Assembly (NCBI RefSeq): GCF_950023065.1
Contig: NC_088681.1
Coordinates: 35,188,836-35,252,835 of the forward strand
Reading direction: 5' to 3'
DNA: 64,000 nucleotides
Origin: Planococcus citri
Taxonomy: Eukaryota; Arthropoda; Insecta; Hemiptera; Pseudococcidae
Both the position numbers and the translations under genes were made by a program. Positions within the stretch are counted from its first letter, which is position 1. Each line of letters begins with the position of its first letter. Shown here piece by piece: positions 38,566-52,500 of this stretch. The notes beneath the pieces were generated by a model. It had not been told where the DNA came from, made no database searches, and saw only the letters and a list, made by a program, of their open reading frames with translations.

Positions 38566-40472
38566 AGAAATGATTGATAGAAAAGGTACTATAACGACGA
38601 TACTATGGATATGCGTCTTCTTGAACTAGAAGAAAATTGCAGTCTTCTGTCATGTTTGATGATTAGAAGGTATCTATGTGTATTTCGAACCAACACCTAT
38701 AGGTACCTAGAAAGTTTTAATTTCTTACTTTTAGTTAAATGGCCATAGAGCGTTGCTCAATCTAATTAATGTAAGATGTATTTTTGTTAGAATTTTATTA
38801 CACGTGTCGTATTATGCAACGCGAAGCTCCCGGGCACAGCTTCAATCGTGAATTTCGAATTTTACCCCTTTGTGTTGTGATTTGTGTGGTTATTAATATT
38901 CCTCAATATCCTAATCTCTTGACATTTTTTTCAAGTGTGATCAAAGGGTATTATTTTTTGTATCACGTTAATCATAACACGAAGCATACCTAATTACCTA
39001 CCTATGTATGAATTGTATAGGTTAGGTAAAAATATGTACCTACTTACTTGTATCAAAAGTAATCCTATTCCTAATGTATGTACATTTTACTGTTAAATTT
39101 TGTCTGGAGTAGAATTTTTATTTAGGCAGCATATATTCATAATTTAAAAACTAAAATACAATACCTATAAGTACGTAATTTCTAAACGTTACGACTTACG
39201 TTATTGATTTTTCAGAATTTTTTTCAAAATTGATAGATGAAATATGTATGTACATTTTTACCAGTTGACGTTTCATTTATTTTTATTGTTACTATGTATT
39301 ACTTTTATTTAAAAATACCTAATCCATTAAACCAATTTGTAAATGACTAATCCTAACTAGTCTTTAATATTGATTTTTCACTTTTCACCTTAAAGCAGTA
39401 TTTTCTGTTTCGAAATGATGAAAAATTAGGCAAACGTTTCATAAGGCCTATTACTTACTTACCTAAGTTAATTAAGTATGTTACGAGTAAGATTTTTGTT
39501 TTGGACGCAATTAACATTCGTTCTGTTTGTATTTTGTACATATTTTTTTATTTATTTGTGTGTATTAATAGAAACAATTAAAAATCGTTTTTTTTTTCTT
39601 AAATTTTTTGAACATAATAGACGTGGTTTTGGAGGAAGGAAGAAGGAAGGGGGCAGAGAGATGGCTTTCTTGTTTCTATGAGCAATCAAGTTTGAAATAA
39701 ATCACGACCTGACACGATGACTGGATAATCAAAATGTTACAATTTTGGAAAAATTATGGAATTCTTATTCTAAACTCAGAAAATAACCTATACTTAGTTC
39801 GAGAAACAATATAAAAAATGAAAAACAAAAAATTGTAAGACTTTTTTTACTTCCTAAAAGTGGTGGTGGGAAAATTGCGTGTTGTGCGATCATCTAAGTT
39901 CAAGACAAATAGAATAGAGAATGTTTTGAAAAAATTAATTAGAAAAGGAAGTAGGTAAAATATTTTTCAAAAATCAAAAAATTTAAAAAACATCGAAGCG
40001 AATTGGAAATTCATTTTTAGAAATAATCGTGAGATTTTTGTTGAAATTTCAAAACATTAAAGATTAAAGTTGAGAGAATAAAACAAACACAGCAAAAAAA
40101 ATTGAAAAATAATTCTAAGAAACAAGAAAAAAGTGGAAAACATAAGTTAGAAGAAAATGCATCATTCCTCATTCCTCTAATGAAAAGAATCAAAGAGGTT
40201 TTGTTGAAACTTCCCTCTCATGAAAATATCATTAATTATGATTTACAACAAGGAATAGAAAATTCTAAAAAAAAAATATTTCGCCAAGATTAAATTCAGG
40301 AAAAAATTTGAAAAAATGTTCTTCTTTTCAAAAAAAAGTTAATTTCTTAGTGAAAAATTACAAAATTGAAATTTTGTGGAAAAGAATGCCTTTTTTTCAA
40401 AAATAAGACAGTTCTATTCCATTTGACAAAAAATATTTCGGGATTTTGGTTAAATTTCTAGAAAATATTTTT

Positions 40473-40731
40473 GATGATGGATTAGTTTTTCATGCACAAA
40501 AAAAAACAATAAAAATTTGAGTAGGAAACAAACTTTGAAGTACAAAGTTCAACTTCAAGAAATGAAAAGTCTCATCACAGTTTATTAAGTTCTCTTTTTG
40601 CAGATGATGGATTACTTTTTCATGCATAAAAAAAAAACAATAAAAATTTGAGTAGAAAACAAACTCTGAAGTGCAAAGTTCAACTTCAATAAATGAAAAG
40701 TCGCATCTCCGTTTAATAAGTTCTCTTTTTG
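40473..40731. repeat. Two direct copies of a 130 bp unit
   Basis: GATGATGGATTAGTTTTTCA at 40473 recurs at 40603 (one base changed), and the similarity runs on to TTCTCTTTTTG at the end of both units. The copies differ at roughly ten positions. Confidence 0.85.
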
Positions 40732-40739
40732 TTTCAAAA

Positions 40740-41200
40740 TTTTCAAAAAGAGCATTGTTTTTTGACAAATTTGCCCAAATCAAAAAGTGTTTATTTTTGA
40801 AAAAGTTGTCAAGAAGTGTCAATTTTTTGAGGAAAAAAAAATGTAAAAAAGCGTCAACTTTTGCCAAAATAGTCAAGATGTGTACATTTTTGTCTCAATT
40901 GTTAAAAACTATCTATTTTTGTCAAAATTGTCAAAAAGTGTCCATTTTTGGTAAAATTGTCAAAAAGGGCAAATTTTTGCCAAAATTGTCAAACAAACCT
41001 TTTTTTGTCAACATTGCCCAAAAATTCAATTTTTGTTAAAATTGCCAAAAAATTCCCTTTGGTGAGTTGACGAAAAGTTGTAACTTATTGTTTTTTCGCC
41101 AAAATTTTCAGGAAGTAGTTTTTCATAAAATAGTCTTCTGTCGTAATTTTTGGCAAAATTGCTAAGGAACCTCTGCTTTTTTGCCAAAACGTTTAAAAAG
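40740..41200. repeat. Degenerate tandem repeat of a TTTTGCCAAAATTGTCAAAA unit
   Basis: Many imperfect copies of words such as TTTTTGTCAAAATTGTCAAA and TTGCCAAAATTGTC at a spacing of roughly 30-35 bp. A comparable array with AATTTTGTTAAAATTGAAC words lies at about 51940-52340. Confidence 0.6.
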
Positions 41201-43241
41201 TATTGATTTTGCCTTGTCTGCCTAAAAAAAAGACATATTTTTGTTTCAAAGTTTACTAAACATAAGTTCTGTTTACAAGATTGCTTGAAAATCTCTTTTT
41301 TTTTTTCAAATTTCATAATTTCCCCCAAATTCTTTCATGTTTATCAGTTTCTATGGCACTTTTTCGATATTTTAAATGTGTCCCTAGCCCTACAAATGAA
41401 GTCTTGGTTTTTGGTAAAAATTGAGAAAATATTCATCTACTGTTTCAAATTTTATAAAATCGTATATCTACGTAGATGTCGTATGAGTTGCATATTCATC
41501 TAGATTAAGGCGTCGGAATACCATCGGAATACAGATATGTACATGCATAAAAAAACAATTACCTACAAATCAGCATCACTACAATTGAGAATGTTAAAAA
41601 GATTTTTTTCTTACTCGTTTGAATTGTGATACAGTGCTACGATCTTTCGGAGATGGTATCAATTCATCACAACAATACTGTTCAGAGAATTGTTTTGATT
41701 ACGTTTCTTTTAAAATAATTAATAGACTCAAGAATTTTTCCTGTGCACCGTTATAAAAATGAACGTTCCTTGAAAAATTAATGTAAGTATTTTAAAAATG
41801 TGCTCACCGCATTCTCAATTTTTCTCATTCCCATACCTTACACAAACAACACGAAGATCAGAATTAATAAACATATATTACATAAAAATTGTACAAAATT
41901 ATCGATGCTGTAACATATTGACCATATCAAGTGGTCCATTCAAAAACTGATTTTCAGTACACAAATTACAGATATAATCATAGGTATAAAAAAATTCTAC
42001 GTAGAGTCATTTACATCGCGTACAGAGTTTCATATACGAATATGGTAGCAAAAAAAAAAAAAAAAAACGAAAACAAAAACATAATATGATAGAAAATGTT
42101 AGCTTCATTAACGCAGTAAATTGTCATAATCTTGAGACGAGTCAGTGGTAAAATAATCAATTCGTGAACGTTATCAGCGAGGTTGAGTACAAATTCTTCA
42201 ATGAAATAAATTTTTATACACGAATATCACAATTTTACCATTGACAATTGACTCAAATCGAAAAATTAAAAACACATAATGATATATTCGAGATCCAAAA
42301 ACAAAGATAAAAAAAAAGGTAAGGTACCAAACATAAAAACACAGTTAAGCTATATTTTGTAATGAAAAAAAACAACGAAGAAAAAAAAATGCCGACAGAA
42401 GTGAATCGAAAAAAAAATTGTTTTTCGTTTTCAAAGTGTCAAAGACGCTGATTTTTTTTCGCACATTTAGTAATAAATAATATGTACAATTATTTTAATA
42501 AGATTGTCATTGAAAGTTTTAGAAATTTTTTTTACAAAAGGTATAGGTAAGTAGCAGTACCAGAAGCTAAAAATAAAAAGCGATAATTTTTCCAGTGAAA
42601 AACTTCATTTCAGAATACGAGCTATCGATATAATAAATTATTTCACAATGATTCGTACGTATTGTCGAATATTTTATCAAAATATAAAAAAATTTTGTCC
42701 GTTGACGATCACATTCGATGGATGATTTTTTTCTGATTGACGAATTAGGTAAATCGCTGCGCATAAATGATTAACTCTAGGCAACAATATTTCCGTTGAA
42801 CAAATAACATATTTGCTAAAATAATTAAAACACAAATGACTAGTTCGAAGATAACAGCGATAACTAAAAATAAATAACATTACTTACAAATTATTACTAT
42901 ACCGCGGTCGCGAAATTCGCTAAAACATAGGAAAGGTGAAAAGAAAAAAAAACTATCACATAAAGAGTCTCTATACATAGTTCGGCAATTCTCCATACAT
43001 CGAATTACAAACACGGCGATTCAATAAAAAAAAAAAAATTAAATAAAGAATAATGATAAAAAAAACGAATGTCGTTTTCAGCCTTCTAAAAAAAGTAACG
43101 TTTTTTTTTTTACATAATATACGAGAATATAGAGGTACTAACAAAAATTAACAAAAAAATTGGTACTAATTTATAATTTTATATTGCTTGGTGAGGAGAG
43201 AGGAAAGTTTAGTCAGCGATACGTAAATATTCGTTTGTTTT

Positions 43242-43805
43242 TTACGATACCGGAGCATATCCTAGATTTTTTCGTTGTAGGAATAAATGTATTTCTCTGA
43301 AGGTAGGTCTTTCAGCTTCTTGCTTCCTCCAGCATTCTAACATAAGGTCGAATATATCTTTGGTACATGGAGGTCTTGGTAGGTAAACGAACAGACCATT
43401 TTCGTGGTGTAAATGTGATAAATTCTGCATCACTTCGGTATCGGTTAATTCTTGGTAGGGAGGTTCTCTGGCTAGAGTTAATATCTCCCATAAGGTAACT
43501 GCGAAAGACCAGACGTCGCTTTTTGTCGTATATTTGCCCTGTAATATAAAATTGAAAGGATTAAAAATTGAGTTTGGATGCATATATTGATTGTTGATTG
43601 AATTAAAAATGAGTGAATTTCAGATCTGGTTAGTGCAAGTTTATTATTTGGTAGTCAAATTAAAATATTTATCGATAGAAAAATATATTTTAAGAAAAAA
43701 AAAAAATCAAATCAAATCTCCATCATTTGTAAAATTTTGAACATTTAAAATGGACAATGAGCTTTCTTAGAAAAAAATCGATTATTGAAGGAGGAGGTTG
43801 GCAAG

Positions 43806-43841
<36 letters not shown>

Positions 43842-46517
43842 GCATACTTGCTTATCACTTTAACTTGAGACAACAATAATCAAGCATAAGTACTTCTATT
43901 ATCCTCCTGACATTTTAAACACATAGTATTACAAGACAGAATTCATACTCACCAAAAAGACCGACTCCCAAGCCATCCATCTAACGGGTAACGAAGTATT
44001 CGCGTCTATTTTATAATAATCCGACGTATACAGTTCGTTATCTGTACCAAAATCTGAGATTTTGATTTGATATGCTTTACCAACTAGACAATTCCTGTAA
44101 ATGCGACGTAAACATAGCGCGAAATTAATTAAAAGCCGAGCATTACCAACATTGTACCAAGAGTAGTACAATGTTAATCAACAAAATACCACAAATGGAG
44201 TACAAACCTCGTGGCTAAATCTCTATGCACGAAATTCAAAGATTCCAAGTACCTCATTCCTGAAGCTATTTGGGTTGCCATGTATAAAAGACAGTTGAAA
44301 CTGCAACAAATAAGTATAACGTACCATTAAGAAAATGACATCGTCGTCGCGTGTATTCAGGTGCGTAATTACAAGTACAATACGAGAAAGAAGACATGCT
44401 ACGGTGGTATCTAAGGTACACAGTACCTAATTCCTACACTTGTGGGTTTTAATTACCGGTATAAATGTCGTAGCAAAACAACGTCTACCTACCTAAGAGT
44501 TTTAACTCCTACAGGATGAGATCGTGTGGTTTCAGCAGCGACGTGTGTTTTAAGAAATTCATTCAAGTCGCCGTGCTCGAGGTATTCCATAATTACGCAA
44601 AGTGGCTCTTCGCTGGTACAAACACCCAATACTCGGGCTATATTTACATCTTCTAAGGCGGCTAAAATTCGAACATCGCGATGGAAATCGATTCTGTGGT
44701 AAAAATAAACGCACAATTTTAGAGAAATTGCTTTCAAGGTTTTAGGTAGATAGGATAGGTTTTATAGGCATGCGAAGCAGAAATGAAAATATTCGCAAAA
44801 TTCTTACTTTTCTTTTTCGCTGGCATTTTGCATGAGGAATTTAACAGCCACTAAGCGTTTTCCTAATGAGGATGTAGCACCGTATTCCATAATACCATCG
44901 GCTTCGGCGATGTAAACCTGTAAAATTGAATAATTTAGTCTCAATTTTAATTAAGAGTAGGTCTATTTTTTATCAGTAGCTATTTTTATAACAGAAGCTG
45001 TCAATTTCGAGAAGAAATTTAGCAAAAATATTGCATGGATTTGTGTACATGGATTGATTCATAACATCGGGTCGAAATACTTAAGATTTGAGGACTTTTT
45101 ATGCCTTTTATTGAGGATTGAATAATGTGTAAACTTTGATGCTCAAATCTCTGTCTGAATTAAGAATACATGGGTACCCGAGTACTATGAAAATCTAAAG
45201 ACTAGGTACTTCTCGACTTCAAGTTTCGACAATTTTTGCGAAGGCGAACAATACCTCTAATCCTGCCTTTAAATGGAAACAAGGCAAGGACATGACGTTT
45301 AATCACTTGAGAGTATCTACGCAGTACACCATAAGATATTACAAGTTATATCTATCGTAACCTACATTTTTTCACAGACGTTGTTTGCATAAGGATTTGA
45401 ATTTTTATCATTTTTTTTTGTTTTGAAAATTCCATCCTGTGATAAAAACATGATGTTGGTTTGTCCTATTTTCACTCTGTTTGTTTTCAATTTTGCATGT
45501 TCTCGAGGACGACGAGAAAGTAGGGCAAGCATTTCGAAAATTTCATTTTGTTGTTTTTGTATGATTGAGGATTTGAAATAGAATTAATTTTTTTCAGATT
45601 TTTTTGGAAATATATAGGTAGGTATACATACAAAAAACGCGTGATATTTACTCGTAGTATGATTCAATTGTACGATTGAAGCTTTGCTAGGCCAAACGGT
45701 GAGAAAAACGTCAATTTTATCAAATAAGTTATCCTTCAAGATCCAATACAAATTCCAAATTGATGCCCAGAATGGGTTAGTTTTTAGAGAAAAAACGACA
45801 AGAGACAGTTAGAATTCTTACTAACAAAAAAAAAAAAAAAAAAAAACTCTTCAAAATATAAGAAAAACTGAGGCCCAATAATTTTTATTTATTATATTTT
45901 TCTGTTTTTTTTTTTTTTTTTTTTTTTTTTTTGGAAAATTTGGGAAGAACTGTAAAAGACTTTGAAAACCTAATTTTTGAAAGTCAAAAATCGATACTAT
46001 TCACTATTTTTGCCTCATTTTTCCTTTCCTCGCTCCCATAATAATTTTTTCTCGGTTTATTCTCACATTAAGTAGGTAGTCAATGTATTATTAATAGAAT
46101 TTTAGGGCCATTTTCGACATGAGTGAGAAAAAGTGTATTTTTTGACCCTACAATTTTAGAAAAAAAATGTCCTTATTACTGAAACAAAAAATCTGATATT
46201 GATAATTGATTTATGAAATCCTGATATTTTGATTATGACTTTTTTTGATACAGAAAAAATTGTCACGGGAGACAGGTAACAGAATTTCGACAAAATATTG
46301 ATACAATTTCACTTTCAGATACGTAATTTTGCTTTTGATCTTCAAAAATGATGAATTTTTCTTTCTAAAAAATGGATTACATAAAATGCTCTATTTTCAA
46401 AGAAAGATTGAAAAAATTTTAAATTTTAGTAAAGTTAGTACATAGGTACCTAATAATTTTTAAGTTTTTGTGAAAAAAAATGATTGTGTTGTTTAAAAAT
46501 TTGTGAACTGTCTGCTT

Positions 46518-46548
<31 letters not shown>

Positions 46549-49500
46549 CAATAGGAGAATATTAAGATTTTATTTTCATAAAAAAAAAACAATATGTAAC
46601 TAAAGAGAAAAAACCCCTGCAGGATATTTTTCCATATAATTTTAATTTACAAACATTTCGCAATAATACCTACTATAAGTACAGGGAAATACTCTCTTTG
46701 TACATAGGTACCTACTTGGGTACATATTTGTTATCGTAAAACGTTTTGAAAATGTCATGCCAGTAGATATGTCGTCTATGATGTAACTTGTCCACTACGA
46801 AAGTCTGTCATTTGAAAACGTAAACTTTTTCCAATTTACTAAAGAACAGAATCCGTATTGCCATCGTTCCTTGGGTTTATTTTTTATTTTTATTATTTTT
46901 TTGTACAAAATATTGAATAAAGAGATCGAGGAACTCGAGTAATGTAATAAATTTTTTTATATCAAACGACAAAACTGACAAGATGAGAAATAAGGCAGCG
47001 AATTTTGATTTTCATTGCGAGGCACATGTAGACTGTAGCTACATACGTCGTATGAGTATGTACGTTTAGGTATTTTATTCTTTATGAAAACTTCGAGAGG
47101 TACATATAAGTTTTATTCTTTTGAATTTTTCAATTTTGTACGAATTATTTGAAGCCAGAGAGGGAGAGAGAGAAAAAAAGTTTCGTAACACTCGAGTATA
47201 GTTTTTTTTTGTTTTTCCAAACCGCAGAAATTACAAGGAAAAAAATTGCCTTCGTTTCGGTACTTTTTTCATTAAATAGAAATACCTCCGTTTGCTGGAA
47301 TATTACAAGCATGTTAATGCTGAAAAACAATCACTCTACATCCGCTCGCGTTAAATAAATCATAAAAAAATATGACGCGTACAAATTCGAAATTTCCTCC
47401 AAACAAGAGCGTTTATCAACGTTTCTTTTTTGTTTTTCATTTCATTTTTTTTAAGTAGTAGGAGGGTCTCGTGCGGTTTAATCCAACAATATTATTCGAA
47501 TCGTTTCACTATACACATACTCGTACCACTACGAGTAGGTATTAATTACTCGCTTATTTGAATTTTTTTCGAAAAAAAAACATGCCGAGTTGACATATTT
47601 TACCGATACGATGGCGTAAGTGTGACATTTGGTATGACAATTTATTAATAAGCTCGAGTAAATATTTCTGTTCGCGACGTTACCTTGGGCCTTTGCGTTA
47701 TGTAGTATATTAATCCTTAATGCGAGAGAGGTGGAATTGTCAAATGACGTATGACATCGTACGTCGCTTAATTCTCGTCAACGTCATATTTCGCCTAGTC
47801 GGGTAAAAGTTGATAAATTTACGCGTATTTTAGGCTTTTACATTGTAACGTGTGATTTGAATAGGGAGGAGGATAATGGGCGGCGGAAAAGGTGAGGTTA
47901 CCAAAGCGCATACTTATATTTGTACAGGGTGTTTCGTAAGCGATGAGATACTTTCGAAATGTTAAATTGGAAATTCTTTAGAAGAGTTTGCTAGGTTGAC
48001 CCACGAATTTCAAAGCTAAATTGAAAATATTAATTTTTGATGCCAGAGAAGGAGGGAAAAGGTTCTTCGCAGCTTTTTCTCATCAACAACTAATGGAATA
48101 CCTATCTACCTATTTACATTTTCATAGTTCTCTTGTTCACCAAAGTCAAAAAAAATTTGTTAAAAAAGAAAAATACATACTTACTGCCAAAAAATTTACA
48201 AATTTTGTTAAAAATACATTACCTAAGTAATTATCTATATGTTAGGTACCAAGTCCGAAATTGTACAATTCGGGGTTGGTACAGCCAATTTTGTACCATC
48301 TCCGAAGTGTCCGGACCAAGCGTGAATATTACTTTTTCATCGGACTTGGTTTGTACAATGCCCGGAGGGTCCGGACAAAGTGTTCGACCTGGTACAATTT
48401 GTGTTGTGCAAAGTCCGAAATATAGTTTTATAATGAATGAATTCGAATTTTACATCCCTTTATTCCATAAATATTGAACCAAATTAAAGGAAATTTAAAG
48501 ATGACTCTAAAATACACACCACCAGCAGAATTTTCAGGTGCTGAAATTCATTTGTTGATTTTTGGGGAAATTTTTAAAGATTCAAATATTGCTATGCTCA
48601 CTTCTCAAAAAAAAAAAATAAAAAGATCGAATTGAGGTAGGTAGGTAGGTACTTACTAACTAAAATGCTGAAATTTGGTTTTTACTCTCTATTTTCAATT
48701 TCTCTAGTCGTGAAATTCTCGTGCCTTACTCATTTGAAAACTATGCACTAATACTTAGATTCCAAATTCATTTTTTTATGGATTTTTCAAAGTCAAAATT
48801 TTAACAAATTGTCGTGAAAGACTGAAATTTGGTTTGTACCATATTATCAATTTTCTGAGTTAATAGCAGATTTCTCCAGTAATTTTTTAAAAAGTTGAAA
48901 AAATTTTGGATTTGAACTAATACTAATACAAAATGGTTTTGAAAAAATTTATCGAAAAGGTCATAAAGATCGATGGCTAATCCAGGTTTATGCTAAATTT
49001 TAATTTTGCTCTAAATACTTATATACTATTTGGAAATATAAAAAAAATCGCAAAAATCGAGATGAAAACGCTTCAAAATTTACTGCCTCCGAAAATTTGC
49101 AGCCCTACGCAGCTGCCTAAGTTGCCTGTGCATAAATACCGCCCAAAAAAATCAAAACCACCACCAAACGACTCGAGAAGTTGAAAATAGAGAGTAAAAA
49201 CCAAATTTCAGCATTTTAGTTAGTAAGGTAAACCCGGGTGAGATGACGCACCATTCTTAGAATCGTCATAAATTCGGCAAAAATGACTCAAAAAATTTGA
49301 TACTTCGTGAAAAGTACTACGTACAGGTTCTGTACCTGTGGCCCTGAACAATTTTTTTTTTGGTCAATAATTTTTCGATTTTTTTGAAAAATAAAAAAAA
49401 AATTTTTTTGGCCATCTCTCCCATGTGTATGGGTGAGATGGCTTATGGGATTTTGCATGTAAATAATTGAAAATGTATTGAAATTTTTTTTTTGAAATTT

Positions 49501-52500
49501 GAGATGAGCAGAAGTCACAGAAGTAGTCTTCTGTGTTGGATGTGTCTTGTGAGCTTAAATTTAAAAAATTCCATTAAAAAATGAAAAGCATTATTATAAC
49601 TATGAAATTTTCATAGGCCATCTCTCCCTGCACACATGTGCGGCATCTCTCCCATTTTGAGACTTTTTCTTTTTTCGTAAATTGATCTCACAAATCATTT
49701 GATATTGAAAAAGTTGTATAGCTCAAATTAATCTATATTAAATGTACTTTCCATTGGACTATTTAAAAACCATTTTCAGAATGTATTTTGAACGAAAATT
49801 TTTGTTTTAAAAATCATGAAAATTGATTCTTCAAAAAATTTCATCACTTTTCAACTTCAAGGATTTCCACAGACCAAAATATGTTAGGTCGGCAAAATAT
49901 TTTTGTTGCATGTAAGGTAGTTGGGTATAAGGTATGTTTCTACATGGTTGGATTTTCGAATCAGTGTTGCCAACATACCAAAATTGAAGGTGCGGCATCT
50001 CTCCCGGTGCGGCATCTCACCCGGGTTTACCTTAAGTACCTCAATTTGATCATTTTATATTTTTTTTTGAGAAGTGAGCACAGCAATATTTGAATCTTTA
50101 AAAATTTCCCCAAAAATCAACAAATGAATTTCAGCACCTGAAAATTCTGCTGGTGGTGTGTATTTTAGAGTCATCTTTAAATTTCCTTTAATTTGGTTCA
50201 ATATTTATGGAATAAAGGGATGTAAAATTCGAATTCATTCATTATAAAACTATATTTCGGACTTTGCACAACACAAATTGTACCAGGTCGATCACTTTGT
50301 CCGGACCCTCCGGGCATTGTACAAACCAAGTCCGATGAAAAAGTAATATTCACGCTTGGTCCGGACACTTCGGAGATGGTACAAAATTGGCTGTACCAAC
50401 CCCGAATTGTACAATTTCGGACTTGGTACCTAACATATATATCTATATATATTAAAAGAATCTTGAAAAATGTTGTTCCAGTCGGCGAGCCTCTCCCACT
50501 GGACCGATTTCGCTAATTTTTTTTTTAAATGTTCCTCATGACGCGTAGATATGTCATCAAACATTTAGAATTCAAAATTTTTTAGTTTTAGCCCCAAAAA
50601 ATTAAAAATGCACAATTTTGGACAATTGTAACTTTAAGCTTTCATTTCGCGGCCGAATATTTTTCATTTGCTAGGCATTTTTCTTATCATCAAAATTCAA
50701 AATACAACAAAACATCCAGCTTATACTTTGCAGCCGACCATTTCTCCTTCTAACTACTCATTTGGTTTGAAAATCTCATGATTTTTGATTTTGAAGAAGT
50801 GAGGAAATCTGAATAAAATGAAACAAAGGAAAAAGATAGCAATTGAGAATGAGAGTAAATGTACTTCTAAGTTTATAGGTAAATAAATTGAGAAAGTAAG
50901 TAAACCAGAAAAAAAACAGAAAGAATGAAGAAAATTAATATGGACATTTGAAAAAATTTAAAACGAAAATAAAAAGTAAGGTAAAAGTCATGAAACAAAG
51001 AATGAAAAGTAATGGAAAACAAATGCATAAGGAAGAAACAAATTAATGAATTAAACAAAATCTAAATTGAAACCGCATCAATCTTGAAAAAACTGAATGA
51101 AAACGGAAAGAAATCAGATCAATTGTAAGAAAAGAAAATGTAAAACCAAAAACGTAGTTAACTTTTTATAAACAAACTCAATCGTTGAAAAACAAAAAAA
51201 GAAATTAAGGGAATTTAAATATTTGAAAATTAAAATGAAAGCTGAGAAAAAAATGCCCCCCCCTCAAAAAAAATGTATTGAAGTGAGATAAAACAAATAT
51301 GGTTGAAATAGGAATAAAAATGAATTCATGATGAACAAATGAAAAAATGAACAAAAAATAAAACAATAAAAAAATGATAACAGAAAAGTTATGGGAATTT
51401 GATAAATCCAATAAAAAATGAGATATATGAAAATGGAATGAAGAAGAATAAATGTTAAAAATTGATGAATAAAAACAAGAAAAAATGATGATGATGATGA
51501 ATATAAAAACAATTGGAGAAAAAAATTGAAGGATATCAAAAAAAAAAAAAAACTAAAATTGATTGAAAAACTGACATCAAGAAAAAGTACAAAAATAAAA
51601 CTGAAGACAAAAAATTGAAAGTAAAACATGAAAAAAAGAAAAAATTATAATAATAAATGTGAATTTAAACAAAGAAAATTGAATGACATCTAAATAAAGA
51701 AAAACTGAAATTGAATTGAAAACTGAAACTAAAAATGGAAACCTTGAGATGAAGGATTTTTTACATTGGAGAAAACCACTTCATCAACAATTTTGAACTT
51801 TCAGGGGAAATATTTTCAACTTTTTTGTGGGGGAGGGTCGCGAGCCGAGGTTGGGGCTGCGGAGCAGCCCAGGGGGCGGACACCCTAGTTTTGCTTAAAG
51901 AAGAATTTCGGTAAGTAACTAGTCGTGTTAAAAAATGAACACAATGTTGCAAAAAATTGAGCAATTTTGTTAAAGCTGCAAAATTTTGTTAATATCGAAT
52001 AATTTTGTCCAGATTGAAAAATCGAACAATTTTATAAGAATTAAATAATTTTGTTAAAAATGAATTAATGTTGACAAATCAAAAAGTTTTGTTGAAATTG
52101 AATTTTATTTTGTTAAAAATTGAATCATTGTGTCAAAATTGAACAATTTTGTCAAAAACTGAGGAATGTTGTTAAAACTGAACAGTTTTGTCAGAAACTG
52201 AACGAGAGTAGGATATTGAATTACTTTATCAGAAATTGGAATTTAATGAAAAATCAAACAGTTTTGTTGGTTGAAAATTGAGTAAAAATTGAGATAGGTA
52301 TTTTATTGAAAATAAAACAATTTTGATGAAAACTGAACAATTTTTCTAATTGATAATTGAACTAGAGGTACCTATCTACATATTTTATGAGATATTGAAC
52401 AGATTCTCTAAAATGTGATAAATTTGATTTCTGAAAAATTTTTAAAAGTCAATTGAAACGAAACGTATTTACTTATATAGAATTTGAGAAATTGTCAATA

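Larger units (their letters stand above)
38462..43241. other. Intergenic region between convergent genes
   Basis: Holds the 3' UTR of the histidine-rich gene (AATAAA at 38560-38565), presumably the 3' UTR of the receptor kinase gene at its right side, and AT-rich DNA with short tandem repeats between. ORFs such as 40490-40876 and 40671-41039 arise from the repeats on either strand. No further gene is visible. Confidence 0.6.

Noticed and set aside
51205..51629. Long phenylalanine-rich minus-strand ORFs
   Set aside because: They are the complement of a purine-rich low-complexity tract inside the Helitron.
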